Shown here one piece after another: positions 17,178 through 26,905 of a stretch of DNA of 64,000 nt. This DNA is from Neobacillus cucumis. Lineage in GTDB: Bacteria; Bacillota; Bacilli; Bacillales_B; DSM-18226. The stretch spans positions 124,001-188,000 of the forward strand of contig NZ_JAMBOH010000008.1 in NCBI RefSeq assembly GCF_023715505.1, read 5' to 3'. Under the pieces are notes generated by a model. The model saw nothing but the letters and a program-made list of their open reading frames with translations, was not told the origin of the DNA and made no database searches. Positions within the stretch are counted from its first letter, which is position 1; each line of letters starts with the position of its first letter. The position numbers and the translations under genes were made by a program.

Positions 17178-17183
17178 ACGAAA

Positions 17184-17217
17184 AAGCCCCGTCTCTACCA
17201 TAAGCCGGGGCTTCTTC
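17184..17217 (+). terminator. Terminator of the DUF4023-type gene
   Basis: AAGCCCCG-loop-CGGGGCTT followed by CTTCTT. It lies between this gene and the convergent parR-like stop. Confidence 0.75.
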
Positions 17218-17225
17218 TTGAAGAA

Positions 17226-17834
17226 TTATTTATTCATATTAGCCAAAAAACCACCAAGCAGGTCATCAGGATCAAGTTCTTCTTCCTTATTGTCCTTCTC
17301 AGGCTGCATTTCGGGCTTCTTAGCACTATCCCAGTCAAACTCACTTAAATCATCTTCCATATCAAGGTCCTCTAATCCAGCCGCGAGCTCTTCAAAAGAC
17401 TCCTCCTCAATAGGAATATCCACCTTACTAGCTGGAGCCGGAAAGGGAACAGACTGTAATTCCTCCTGAAGGTATAAGGCTTCGTCAATATCTATGGAAT
17501 TACTATTTAATGATGCTAGTAAAGAAGTTGCCCGGATCGGGTCAGAAATCAATTGATAGAGAATACTGCCAAGCATTGCTTCAGAATGCTCATGTTTTAA
17601 CCAATCGCGCTGAACCTTTGTTAACTTCTTAGGAAGGGGAATGGTAACTGTTTCTTTCTCACGTGAAAAAGAATGACTTACCCCTTGTATGACAAACTCG
17701 GCAATGGTGCTGGAGAAATTCCTTCGTTCTGTCTCCTTTAACCTTTGTAAATGCTTAACGATATGGTCAGGCGTATCAGATGGGATACGAAAAGAAATCG
17801 CCTGGCCTCGCTTAATTTCAGAAGTTTTCTGCAT
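17226..17834 (-). CDS. ParR-like DNA-binding adaptor of a type II (actin) partition system
   Basis: A 202-residue protein immediately after the ParM-like gene (11-bp gap, AGGTGAG site). Residues about 10-50 (ISFRIPSDTPDHIVKHLQRL, then RRNFSSTIAEFVIQGV) look like a ribbon-helix-helix DNA-binding unit. The C-terminal 70 residues are strongly acidic and end in a short hydrophobic helix DDLLGGFLANMNK, the kind of tail ParR proteins use to contact ParM filaments. ParR sequences diverge widely, so the call rests on gene order, size and these two features rather than close similarity. Confidence 0.65.
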   Translation of the reverse strand: MQKTSEIKRGQAISFRIPSDTPDHIVKHLQRLKETERRNFSSTIAEFVIQGVSHSFSREKETVTIPLPKKLTKVQRDWLKHEHSEAMLGSILYQLISDPIRATSLLASLNSNSIDIDEALYLQEELQSVPFPAPASKVDIPIEEESFEELAAGLEDLDMEDDLSEFDWDSAKKPEMQPEKDNKEEELDPDDLLGGFLANMNK

Positions 17835-17845
17835 ACTTTTCTCAC

Positions 17846-19003
17846 CTAGTTAGCTTTGACTGGTTCTTTAGGCTTCTCCGTTTTTCTAACAAAATCCATG
17901 ATAAGCTTATAGTAAGCATTAGCCATCATCCAAATGCTTTCCTTATCATCTTCAAAGAATTCAATATTATAACCGTCTAAATTATTATTTAAAGTTTTTA
18001 TATAATCTTTTAAGACATGGGATCCGCCGCCGACAAAATAGCAGATTTCTGTCTGCGAGTTTTTCTGCCAAACATTTCGTAATAAACGGTATTGTTTCTT
18101 GGCTAAATCAAGCAAAATACGGTCGGTAATATCGTGAACACTTGTCCGGCTTCCTTTAACCATAATATGATTGCGGTCATTTTTCCTTGTAATGATTTCA
18201 ACTACGTCACGGCGGCTATCGAGCTCAACACCGTGCTTGATTCGAATTTCCTCGCGAATGGATTCTAATGATTCCGAAACCCCAAGGTTAAAGCCCTGCG
18301 CTTTATCATCATCTACATTTCGATTTTTAATGACAGCAATATCAGTTGATAACCCGCCAATATCTTGAATTAAAATGCGTTTATCAATTAAATCCTTGTT
18401 AATAATTTTTAAATTGTTGTCCATTACTAGATTAATATAAGCGGCAAACCCTTCCGGATAAACCTTTACTTCGTTAAATTTAATATTAACCTTCAATCCT
18501 TGGTATTTCGGTGTCACCAAAAATTCAACTTGGTGAACATTTCCAACCAATCTTGAGCGATATCCGGCATCCTTACCTTCTTTTACTTCACGAAGGGGAA
18601 GACCTGTTCCTAATGTATAAGAAGCATCAATTACATTCTTAGTACGTGGAAAAGCGTCTTGTTTTACTGCATCCAAGGCCAATGTGGTAAAAAGCATGAT
18701 CAATGTTTGGTCTTCTTCTGATTTGCTGCTGCCTGGATCTAATTCAGTGGCATTATTTGTTTTAGTCGCTAAATTGCCGACACGATATATCACATTGTTA
18801 TCTTTTAGGGCAGGGGAGTGGACCTTGACATGAATCCCATCTAAAGGATTTTTATTATCAAGTTCTTCTATACCGATTACAGGGCGATCCTCTGTATCTC
18901 GGGCAACAATGTTAGGAATATTTAATTCATACTCTAGTTCCCCGAAAATGGCCTTAATTGAGTCATTTCCTACATCAATTGCTGCAACTCTGGACTTTGT
19001 CAT
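17846..19003 (-). CDS. ParM/StbA-like actin family ATPase
   Basis: A 385-residue bacterial actin. All nucleotide-binding motifs are visible: phosphate-1 AAIDVGNDSIKAIFG (residues 7-21), phosphate-2 LIQDIGGLSTDIAVI, and the adenosine motif CYFVGGGSHVL. ParM proteins polymerise into filaments that push sister plasmids apart. The start used is the ATG at 19003, preceded by AAAGGA; an ATG at 19024 lacks a site. It is followed by a ParR-like gene and preceded by an array of TGTAAAC repeats, forming a complete type II partition cassette. No replication gene is near and both flanks look chromosomal. MreB is excluded by divergence and length. Confidence 0.85.
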   Translation of the reverse strand: MTKSRVAAIDVGNDSIKAIFGELEYELNIPNIVARDTEDRPVIGIEELDNKNPLDGIHVKVHSPALKDNNVIYRVGNLATKTNNATELDPGSSKSEEDQTLIMLFTTLALDAVKQDAFPRTKNVIDASYTLGTGLPLREVKEGKDAGYRSRLVGNVHQVEFLVTPKYQGLKVNIKFNEVKVYPEGFAAYINLVMDNNLKIINKDLIDKRILIQDIGGLSTDIAVIKNRNVDDDKAQGFNLGVSESLESIREEIRIKHGVELDSRRDVVEIITRKNDRNHIMVKGSRTSVHDITDRILLDLAKKQYRLLRNVWQKNSQTEICYFVGGGSHVLKDYIKTLNNNLDGYNIEFFEDDKESIWMMANAYYKLIMDFVRKTEKPKEPVKAN

Positions 19004-19045
19004 AAATATATCATTTCCTTTCATTTTTCAAGTAGTTTATGTAAT

Positions 19046-19059
19046 AAGTATCTCTACTT
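19046..19059. promoter_or_regulatory. Small palindrome upstream of ParM-like gene
   Basis: AAGTA-TCTC-TACTT lies about 43-56 bp before the chosen start. It is a possible operator or promoter element for the partition genes; evidence is only the symmetry and position. Confidence 0.25.
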
Positions 19060-19129
19060 ACTAAGGCTATATGAGATTGATAGATTCTTCAATGCAAATT
19101 TTTAAAAAGAAATAAAAGTGTAAAAAAGT

Positions 19130-19366
19130 AAACAATTTGTAAACTTTACCAACTATGTACACAATAATGTAAACAAATTTACAATTGTCGTCTACATCGC
19201 TTCAAATCAACATGCAAACCACTTTGTATACATGTAAACCACTTTGTGCACATGATGTAAACGAAAAGTAAACTTGTAAACTTCTTTGTATACTTATTTG
19301 TTTACAAGTTTGCGAATTTGTAAACTTATTCATATACATGCAAACAGTTTTGTAAACAAAATATTT
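19130..19366. other. Centromere-like (parC) iteron array, copy A
   Basis: At least eight TGTAAAC or GTTTACA-type heptamers occur in about 240 bp, in both orientations, with TGTACAC/TATACA variants between them. In the middle, CATGCAAACCACTTTGT (19211), CATGTAAACCACTTTGT (19231) and CATGATGTAAACG (19251) recur every 20 bp, about two helical turns. This is the position and architecture of parC sites that ParR binds, which often double as the par promoter. Binding is inferred. Confidence 0.7.
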
Positions 19367-19370
19367 TTTA

Positions 19371-19412
19371 GCCCAAAAAAGCCTGCTTTATCCTTTGATC
19401 ATGCAGGCTATA
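19371..19412 (-). terminator. Minus-strand terminator bordering parC copy A
   Basis: On the minus strand AGCCTGC-loop-GCAGGCT is followed by six Ts. It would stop leftward transcription before the parC array and par genes, insulating them. Confidence 0.75.
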
Positions 19413-19665
19413 ATCGATAGTATATAGGAAAAGGTAAGATGCGCCACTGTGATTATCCGGAATTGAATTTCCGGCCATTTCTTAACTATCAAAAAGATAA
19501 TACCAATTGTCGTCGTTTATTATCTAGCTAGTTATTCTTTCTAGTGTATAGAAGGGTAGAAACCTATTTATGTTAGTATTTAACATACTCGAATTGGCAG
19601 ATTCGTCCCGATTATCTAGTGAATAGCCAAGTCAGTATTCATGATACTGTTTGATCTAGAGAATA

Positions 19666-20136
19666 CCCATTACTATTATCCTCAATCAAGTCTTTTTCAT
19701 TACTCCAGTCTGATCAAAACAACATCTTCTTCCATTTTCTTCTGAATAGCCTGATTGCATGACTTCGTCCTTAATTAAAAAATACTTACTTCCGCCAAAA
19801 TCCCACCATCCTATTTTCATCACGCCTGCTGGATTAAAATAATTTCGATTACCGTTAACAGTTACTCACCTTGTTTTCATTACAAAATTGGAATCAAAAA
19901 GTACTTTTTCCCATCTCTAGACAGCTAGATTGTTATCATAACACCAGAGTTATCAAAGAAATATTTTGCCTGCTAGAACTTGCCCGCCATTTTGTATATC
20001 CGTTTTCTCACATTACTAACACTCTCGTTCACACATACACTGACTTGATTACCATTGGCCTTTGCAAACGCATCAATGCTGCTTCCTTATCTTAAATAAT
20101 GACAGTTTTGCTAACATCCACCTGATTGAAAGTAAG
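19666..20136. other. Noncoding spacer between duplicated centromere-like regions
   Basis: About 470 bp with no credible gene. Short frames exist but lack ribosome sites and recognisable products. No remnant of parM or parR motifs was seen. Loosely repeated TTTCAT(T/C)AC motifs are scattered through it. Confidence 0.5.
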
Positions 20137-20196
20137 TGTATGAGATTGTTACATTCTTCATAAGTAATTTTTAAATAGATTTAATTTTTTATAATA

Positions 20197-20365
20197 GTAA
20201 ACAATTTGTAAACTTTATCAACAATGTACACAATTATGTAAACATAATTACAAATCTTGTTTACATCTCTTTAAATCAACATGTAAACAACTTTGTATAC
20301 ACGTAAACGATTTTGTAGACTCACTGTAAACAAAACGTGTACTTGTGAACCACATTGTAAACAAG
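20197..20365. other. Centromere-like (parC) iteron array, copy B
   Basis: Seven or so TGTAAAC / CGTAAAC / GTTTACA heptamers with TGTACAC and TATACAC variants. ATGTAAACAACTTTGTATAC and ACGTAAACGATTTTGTAGAC are 20 bp apart, as in copy A. A second ParR target is the obvious reading, but no binding data exist. Confidence 0.6.
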
Positions 20366-20375
20366 ATATTTTTTT

Positions 20376-20476
20376 AAAAAAAAAGCCTGCTTCATCGCCC
20401 TGCTTGAAATTTTGCTGCTCAGTCCCTACGAGGCGCTCGACATAATTCCTTAGTTCCCTGGCATTTGTGCAGGCTG
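20376..20476 (-). terminator. Minus-strand terminator bordering parC copy B
   Basis: On the minus strand AGCCTGC, a long loop of about 78 nt, then GCAGGCT followed by nine Ts. It corresponds to the terminator at 19371-19412 with an enlarged loop that may make it less efficient. Confidence 0.6.
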
Positions 20477-20841
20477 AAAATCGATATAGGAAGTAAGATG
20501 CACCAGTGTGTTTATCCAGAATAGAATTTTCGGCCATTTCTTTACTTACAAAAAGATAATACCAATTGTCCTCGTATCTTTTCTAAGAGATGGAAAGGTA
20601 GATACCTGTTTATGATAATATTCAACTCGCTTGAATCGGTAGAATCGTCCTGATTGTCAACAGCAATAGCCAAGTCAGTATCCATGATACCGATTGAATT
20701 GGTGTAATAAGTTATGCCTCCATTTCACAGGTATAAACTGTCGAATTAAGAGTAATTGTGTCAGGCACCACAACAGCTTGAAATGAGGAAGTGAATTGGG
20801 TTATTCTTAATCAGACAATTCCACTGAAGGTTGTGGTTAGT

Positions 20842-21549
20842 ATGAGGATTAATAAGTTTATTAGTGAGTCGGGTAAGAGCTCTAGGCGTGGGGCTGATAA
20901 GTTAATTAGCGAAGGCAGGGTCACGATTAATGGCAAGGTGGCTCAAATGGGCAGCCAGGTTGAGCCTGGAGACCAGGTTCGAATAGATGGAAACCCGGTT
21001 AAGGTAAAGAAGGAATACGTTTATCTTGCCTTAAATAAGCCTGTTGGGATTACGAGTACAACCGAGAGGCATATCAAGGGAAATATAGTTGATTTTGTGA
21101 ATCACCCTATGCGGATTTTCCATATAGGCCGCTTGGATAAGGACTCAGAAGGACTAATACTGTTGACAAATGACGGGGACATTGTAAATGAGATTCTCCG
21201 AGCAGAAAATAAGCATGAAAAAGAATATATTGTTACTGTGAATAAGCCCATTACAGCTGAATTTGTAAAGAAAATGGCTGCTGGAGTGGAGATATTAAAT
21301 ACGAAGACACTTCCTTGCAAAGTAACACAGCTTTCGAAGTATGTCTTTCAAATTATCCTAACCCAGGGACTCAACCGCCAAATCCGCAGGATGTGTGCTG
21401 CCTTAGGCTATGAGGTCGCCAGACTGCAGCGCACTAGAATTATGAATATCCATTTAGGAAACCTGCCGATTGGTCAGTGGCGGGATTTAACCAAAAAGGA
21501 AAAAGAGCAATTGTTCCATGATCTTCAATATCAGCCTAGAGAATGGTAA
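20842..21549 (+). CDS. rluF: RluF-type 23S rRNA pseudouridine synthase
   Basis: A 235-residue RsuA/RluF-family enzyme. An S4 RNA-binding domain fills residues 1-60 ([20 protein letters not shown]). The catalytic motif [20 protein letters not shown] (about 105) contains the conserved Asp, and [20 protein letters not shown] is the family's C-terminal motif. The start MRINKFISE is characteristic of RluF, which in E. coli modifies U2604 of 23S rRNA; the exact target here is inferred. The ATG at 20842 was chosen because homology begins there; its ribosome site (GAAGGT) is weak and a longer frame exists from 20791. Confidence 0.82.
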   Translation: MRINKFISESGKSSRRGADKLISEGRVTINGKVAQMGSQVEPGDQVRIDGNPVKVKKEYVYLALNKPVGITSTTERHIKGNIVDFVNHPMRIFHIGRLDKDSEGLILLTNDGDIVNEILRAENKHEKEYIVTVNKPITAEFVKKMAAGVEILNTKTLPCKVTQLSKYVFQIILTQGLNRQIRRMCAALGYEVARLQRTRIMNIHLGNLPIGQWRDLTKKEKEQLFHDLQYQPREW

Positions 21550-21555
21550 ATAAAC

Positions 21556-21598
21556 AAAAGGGAGGAACTGAGACTAGAGTTTTAGTGCCTCCCTTTTT
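21556..21598. terminator. Terminator between rluF-like and GNAT genes
   Basis: AAAAGGGAGG-loop-CCTCCCTTTTT. It overlaps the stop codon of the convergent GNAT gene. Confidence 0.8.
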
Positions 21599-22154
21599 AT
21601 GTGTAATGGACTTTCTTGGCAAAGTAAATCGTATCAATACCTTGGCCTCGATGATCAATTAGTCTCGTACTTACTTCAAAACCTAGTGTCTCCAAAATAT
21701 GCAGATGCGAACTGTTTGTGGACCATGTTCTCGTTGAAAGAAAAGGCATTCTAAATTGGGATGGAATCTGTTCTGATTGAATCATCTTATAAAATTGCCG
21801 CGTAATTCTTTGGTTTCTAGCACTCTTTGTTACACAAATCGTTGTAATATAATTGCTTGGAGAAAATCCCTTTAATTCTGAGCAGCTATAATTATGTTTA
21901 AAGGTCATAAAGCCTACAGTCTTGCCACTCTCTTTACTTAAAGCTAAGATGAGCGGCTGGTTAATGATTTCCTCGTAGTAAGAATGTGGCAAATCCTCAT
22001 GATTCACCTCGTGTTGAAGAACACTTTGAAAGGTGCTTCCCCTTGCTGATAGCGGAGGGAAAAATTCATTATCACTCTCACACAGAATTTCCCACACAGC
22101 CTCCAGGTGATCTGGCTCTCTCAAATTTTCAAAAAACTCTAATTTAATCTCCAT
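21597..22154 (-). CDS. GNAT family N-acetyltransferase
   Basis: A 185-residue acetyltransferase-like protein. The core beta strands and acetyl-CoA loop are visible as VGFMTFKHNY, ITTICVTKSARNQRITRQFY (the R-N-Q-R-I-T segment corresponds to the pyrophosphate-binding Q/RxxGxG/A loop) and ILETLGFEVSTRLIDHRGQG. The substrate is unknown. AAAGGGTG precedes the ATG by about ten bases. The gene is convergent with rluF and divergent from the fructoselysine cluster. Confidence 0.7.
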   Translation of the reverse strand: MEIKLEFFENLREPDHLEAVWEILCESDNEFFPPLSARGSTFQSVLQHEVNHEDLPHSYYEEIINQPLILALSKESGKTVGFMTFKHNYSCSELKGFSPSNYITTICVTKSARNQRITRQFYKMIQSEQIPSQFRMPFLSTRTWSTNSSHLHILETLGFEVSTRLIDHRGQGIDTIYFAKKVHYT

Positions 22155-22287
22155 CCGATCTTACACCCTTTTCGTTCAGATTATCTAAAATTAAAGCACA
22201 CTTACCCGTTGTCTCCAAGCATGTTGTTTAATGTAGAAAAAATACTAAATCTGTTCATCTATTAATTTAAAAATATCTAAATATACT

Positions 22288-22345
22288 ATTGTAAATTATG
22301 TATTGTTTAATTATAATACAAGACATTACAATTAAAACGTTTTCA
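22288..22345 (+). promoter_or_regulatory. frl promoter 1 with FrlR-type operator and cre site
   Basis: TTGTAA (22289-22294), 17 bp, TATAAT (22312-22317). A 21-bp block starting TTTAATTATAATAC (22306-22326) is identical to one in the second frl promoter. ATTGTAA (22288) and TTACAAT (22326) form an inverted pair around the promoter, a likely GntR-type operator for FrlR. TTAAAACGTTTTCA (22332-22345) matches 13 of 14 cre positions just after the expected start, suggesting CcpA roadblock repression. Confidence 0.7.
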
Positions 22346-22365
22346 AATAAAAAGGCGGTGATAAA

Positions 22366-24022
<1,657 letters not shown>

Positions 24023-24079
24023 CTTGATTAATAGGAAGTTAAATCCACTATACTAACTTCCTATTTTTTTAAATACACA

Positions 24080-24125
24080 TTGCATTATTTGTTATATTTA
24101 ATTATAATACAAGACATAACAAATA
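24080..24125 (+). promoter_or_regulatory. frl promoter 2 with FrlR-type operator
   Basis: TTGCAT (24080-24085), 17 bp, TATAAT (24103-24108). The 21-bp block starting TTTAATTATAATAC recurs at 24097-24117. TATTTGTTAT (24086-24095) and ATAACAAATA (24116-24125) form a perfect 10-bp inverted repeat around the -10. The two frl promoters therefore share one operator design. Confidence 0.72.
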
Positions 24126-24159
24126 GATTTTTCCACCATATAAAAGGAGGACCAAGTCC

Positions 24160-25173
24160 ATGTTAAAATTTGATGAAGAATTATTCCTTACGCTTGTTGA
24201 AAAAGAGGGCCTTGCATTTAGAGGGGAAATTGAAGGTTTTGTCGATGAAATCTGCCAAAAAGGCTACAAGAACATTTTCCTTATCGGTGCAGGCGGAACC
24301 ATTGCCATGATGTATCCCTATGAGTATATTCTAAAATCAAACTCTACGATTGACGTTCATGCAGAAATTGCAGCGGAGTTTATGGTTATGAACCATAAGC
24401 ATTTTAGTAAAGATTCAGTTTGTATCTTTACCTCTGTTTCCGGAACAACGAAAGAAACCCTTGCAGCTGCCGAGTATTGTAAAGAAAAAGGAGCCACAAC
24501 CATTGCATTAGTAGCAGAGCCGAATACACCATTAACAAAAATGGTCGACTATTGTATAACTACAGGATCAGAAAAACATTCTTTTGATACTTTTTATCTG
24601 CTTCTCTACATGGTTATCTTCCGATTTATGTATAACCATGATGAATTTCCTCAATATGAGCAATTTACGAAGGAAGTTAATTTACTCCCACGTGCCATTC
24701 TGAATGCTGTTAAATCTTTTGATCAACAAGCAGAGGAATTTGCGATCAAACATAAAGATACAGATTATCATATGATGGTGGGTTCCGGTAATTTGTGGGG
24801 GAATACTTATTGTTATGCGATGTGTGTTTTAGAAGAAATGCAATGGATCCATGCAAAATCCATTCATGCTGCTGAGTTTTTCCACGGTACGCTTGAACTT
24901 GTCGTCGAAGATACAAGTGTGATTTTACTAAAGGGAGAAGATGAAACAAGGCCTCTTATGGATCGTGTAGAAAGATTTGTTGAGAATATAACAAAGAATG
25001 TAACGATTATTGATACAAAGGATTTTGAGATGGAAGGGATCAGCGAGGAATTTAGAAAACACTTTGCTGTTAGCATTAATTGGTCCGTCTTAAGCAGAAT
25101 CAGTGTCTACCTTGAGCGTGAACGGAACCATTCATTAGAACTTAGAAGATACTATCGCCAAATGGAATATTAA
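24160..25173 (+). CDS. frlB: Fructoselysine-6-phosphate deglycase FrlB
   Basis: A 337-residue double SIS-domain enzyme that splits fructoselysine 6-phosphate into glucose 6-phosphate and lysine in the cytosol. SIS motifs: FLIGAGGTIAMMYPYEY (residues about 45-60), IFTSVSGTTKETLAAAEYC (about 90-108) and, in the second domain, MMVGSGNLWGNTY. EMQWIHAKSIHAAEFFHGTLELV carries the catalytic Glu/His region typical of FrlB. AGGAGG lies before the ATG. It follows its own operator-controlled promoter and precedes the kinase gene frlD, completing the pathway. Confidence 0.87.
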   Translation: MLKFDEELFLTLVEKEGLAFRGEIEGFVDEICQKGYKNIFLIGAGGTIAMMYPYEYILKSNSTIDVHAEIAAEFMVMNHKHFSKDSVCIFTSVSGTTKETLAAAEYCKEKGATTIALVAEPNTPLTKMVDYCITTGSEKHSFDTFYLLLYMVIFRFMYNHDEFPQYEQFTKEVNLLPRAILNAVKSFDQQAEEFAIKHKDTDYHMMVGSGNLWGNTYCYAMCVLEEMQWIHAKSIHAAEFFHGTLELVVEDTSVILLKGEDETRPLMDRVERFVENITKNVTIIDTKDFEMEGISEEFRKHFAVSINWSVLSRISVYLERERNHSLELRRYYRQMEY

Positions 25174-25239
25174 AAATGATAATGAGCACTATTCGTAGTG
25201 CTCGTTTCTTCTTAAAAAAGGAAAAGTGGGGATTTAGTA

Positions 25240-26025
25240 ATGAAAATAGCTGCTGTCGGAGATAACTGCATGGATGTTTATCAAGCAAACGGGAAGGCCT
25301 ATCCTGGAGGAAATCCCGTCAATGTCGCTGTCTATTTAAAAGGTTTAGGTGCTGAATCGTCCTATATTGGCTGGGTTGGGGCTGATTCATACGGTAAGGA
25401 TATGATTCATGCTATTCAAAACAAGGGCGTAGATACTACTCATCTTTCTCAAAAGGAAGGAAAAACGGCTATTACCTATGTTGAATTAGTCGGAAATGAT
25501 CGCAAATTTGGAGAATACGATGAAGGTGTAATGGCTGACTTTACCTTGACGCCGGAGGAAATTATTTTTATCGGAACACACAAATGCGTACATGCTGGAA
25601 TTTGGGGACATGTGGAACAATATTATCCTGTATTTAAAGAAATGGGGCTGCTTACCTCATTTGATTTTTCAAACCAATTAAATGATTCACTGGTAAAAAC
25701 CTTACCACCGTTTGTCGATTATGCCTTTTTTTCCTATACAGAAGATGATGCCTATATACGTCAGTATTTAAAAGAAATTAAAAACCTTGGCTCTAAATTT
25801 GCTGTGGCAACATTAGGCGAACATGGTTCACTTGCCTTTGATGGCCAACAATTTCACCGATTTGGTGTAAGATCCCAAGAAAATGTAGTTGATACAATGG
25901 GGGCAGGGGACTCTTTTATTTCAGGTTTTATTTATGGAATATTGAAAGGCTGTACCATTAACGAATGTTTAAAGTTAGGTACGGAAACAGCTGCAAAAAC
26001 GATTCGATATTTCGGTGCATGGTGA
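25240..26025 (+). CDS. frlD: Fructoselysine 6-kinase FrlD
   Basis: A 261-residue PfkB-family sugar kinase, the same length as E. coli FrlD. The substrate motif GGNPVNVAVYLKGLG lies at residues 23-37; the ATP/catalytic motif DTMGAGDSFISGFIYG holds the catalytic Asp; and the C-terminus AAKTIRYFGAW is the FrlD signature. It phosphorylates fructoselysine imported by FrlA, giving the FrlB substrate. It follows frlB at 66 bp and should share its mRNA. Confidence 0.9.
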   Translation: MKIAAVGDNCMDVYQANGKAYPGGNPVNVAVYLKGLGAESSYIGWVGADSYGKDMIHAIQNKGVDTTHLSQKEGKTAITYVELVGNDRKFGEYDEGVMADFTLTPEEIIFIGTHKCVHAGIWGHVEQYYPVFKEMGLLTSFDFSNQLNDSLVKTLPPFVDYAFFSYTEDDAYIRQYLKEIKNLGSKFAVATLGEHGSLAFDGQQFHRFGVRSQENVVDTMGAGDSFISGFIYGILKGCTINECLKLGTETAAKTIRYFGAW

Positions 26026-26091
26026 CTAGGACTGGGCTCTCGATGTATAATAGATATTATAATTTATTGATGGATAAGGATGAAGCAAGTA

Positions 26092-26820
26092 ATGAATTTA
26101 AATCCTTCTACCCCCCAGCCTCTCTATATGCAAATAAGGCAAATGTTGAAAAATGATATCCAGCAAGGTAAGTATAAACCAGATGAACAAATACCAACCG
26201 AAGCTGAACTTTGTGAAATTTATAACGTAAGTCGGATTACCATCCGAAAGGCAATTGAGGAGTTGGTAAAAGACGGTACATTAACACGTATTCCACGGAG
26301 AGGAACTTATGTTACCTCAAAAAAGTTTCATAACGAGTTGATATCTGTAAGCGGGTTCTCAGAGTTCAGTCATCAACTGGGCATGACCCCTAATTCTCGA
26401 ATTTTAAAAAGTGAGGTCATACCTGCAACCGAGGAAATAGCAGAATATCTTAAAGTCGAGGAAGGAAGCCCCATTTTGGAACTTGAGCGGCTAATGTATG
26501 TAAATGATCGTCCTCTTTTTTATGATATTGCCCATTTCTCGTTAATTCGATTCCCAGATCTTGAAAAGAAAATTGTTGGAAATGAATCAACGTATAAAAT
26601 TCTTTTGAACGATTACCAAACCGAAATTGTCAGTAATGACAAAATCATCGATGTCATTGGTGCCACAAAAGACTACGCTAAATGGCTGGAGTGCGATATT
26701 GGCGCTAATCTCTTTAAAATTTTAAAAATTTCATTTAATTCAGCTGATGAACCTGTACACCTCTCTACCTTTATGTGTGAAACAAACAAGGTTAAACTTA
26801 CGGTTCATCGGGCAAAATAA
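26092..26820 (+). CDS. frlR: GntR/HutC-type regulator FrlR
   Basis: A 242-residue repressor: winged helix at residues 6-75 (PLYMQIRQMLKNDIQ, IPTEAELCEIYNVSRITIRK, IPRRGTYVT) and a UTRA effector domain to the end. HutC-family regulators of this type sense phosphorylated sugars. Its place at the end of the frl genes and two matching inverted repeats at the frl promoters make it the probable FrlR. The ATG at 26092 fits the AAGGATG site better than the ATG at 26080, which lies inside it. Confidence 0.82.
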   Translation: MNLNPSTPQPLYMQIRQMLKNDIQQGKYKPDEQIPTEAELCEIYNVSRITIRKAIEELVKDGTLTRIPRRGTYVTSKKFHNELISVSGFSEFSHQLGMTPNSRILKSEVIPATEEIAEYLKVEEGSPILELERLMYVNDRPLFYDIAHFSLIRFPDLEKKIVGNESTYKILLNDYQTEIVSNDKIIDVIGATKDYAKWLECDIGANLFKILKISFNSADEPVHLSTFMCETNKVKLTVHRAK

Positions 26821-26870
26821 GATAACTTATTTGGTGTCCAGCTTTTTTATTTATTTTTTTTATTTTCCTC

Positions 26871-26899
26871 TTGCCATAATATTTAAGTACTGCTATTAT
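26871..26899 (+). promoter_or_regulatory. Sigma-A-like promoter of the structured RNA candidate
   Basis: TTGCCA (26871-26876), 17 bp, TATTAT (26894-26899). Transcription would begin near 26906, just before the first stem of the RNA candidate. Confidence 0.6.
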
Positions 26900-26905
26900 G
26901 AAGTA

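Larger units (their letters stand above)
19065..19665. repeat. Diverged duplication, copy A (with parC-like array)
   Basis: Shares colinear blocks with 20137-20700: ATGAGATTG at the left edge, the TGTAAAC array (both begin GTAAACAATTTGTAAACTTT), a GCCTGC/GCAGGC terminator, AATCGAT, CGGCCATTTCTT, AAAAAGATAATACCAATTGTC, and GCCAAGTCAGTATTCATGATAC. The copies are about 1.07 kb apart. Many substitutions and small indels separate them, so the duplication is not recent. Confidence 0.8.
20137..20700. repeat. Diverged duplication, copy B (orphan parC-like region)
   Basis: Colinear with 19065-19665 but without partition genes beside it. It keeps the TGTAAAC array (about 20197-20365), including units at 20280, 20300 and 20322, the minus-strand terminator, and the downstream blocks ending GCCAAGTCAGTATCCATGATAC. 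The terminator loop has an insertion of about 60 bp. The rluF-like gene follows. Confidence 0.8.

Noticed and set aside
19871..20095. 74-codon frame in the spacer between centromere copies
   Set aside because: No ribosome site and no recognisable product; treated as noncoding.
20271..20537. 88-codon minus-strand frame across parC copy B
   Set aside because: It runs through the repeat array and terminator, lacks a ribosome site and is not preserved in copy A.
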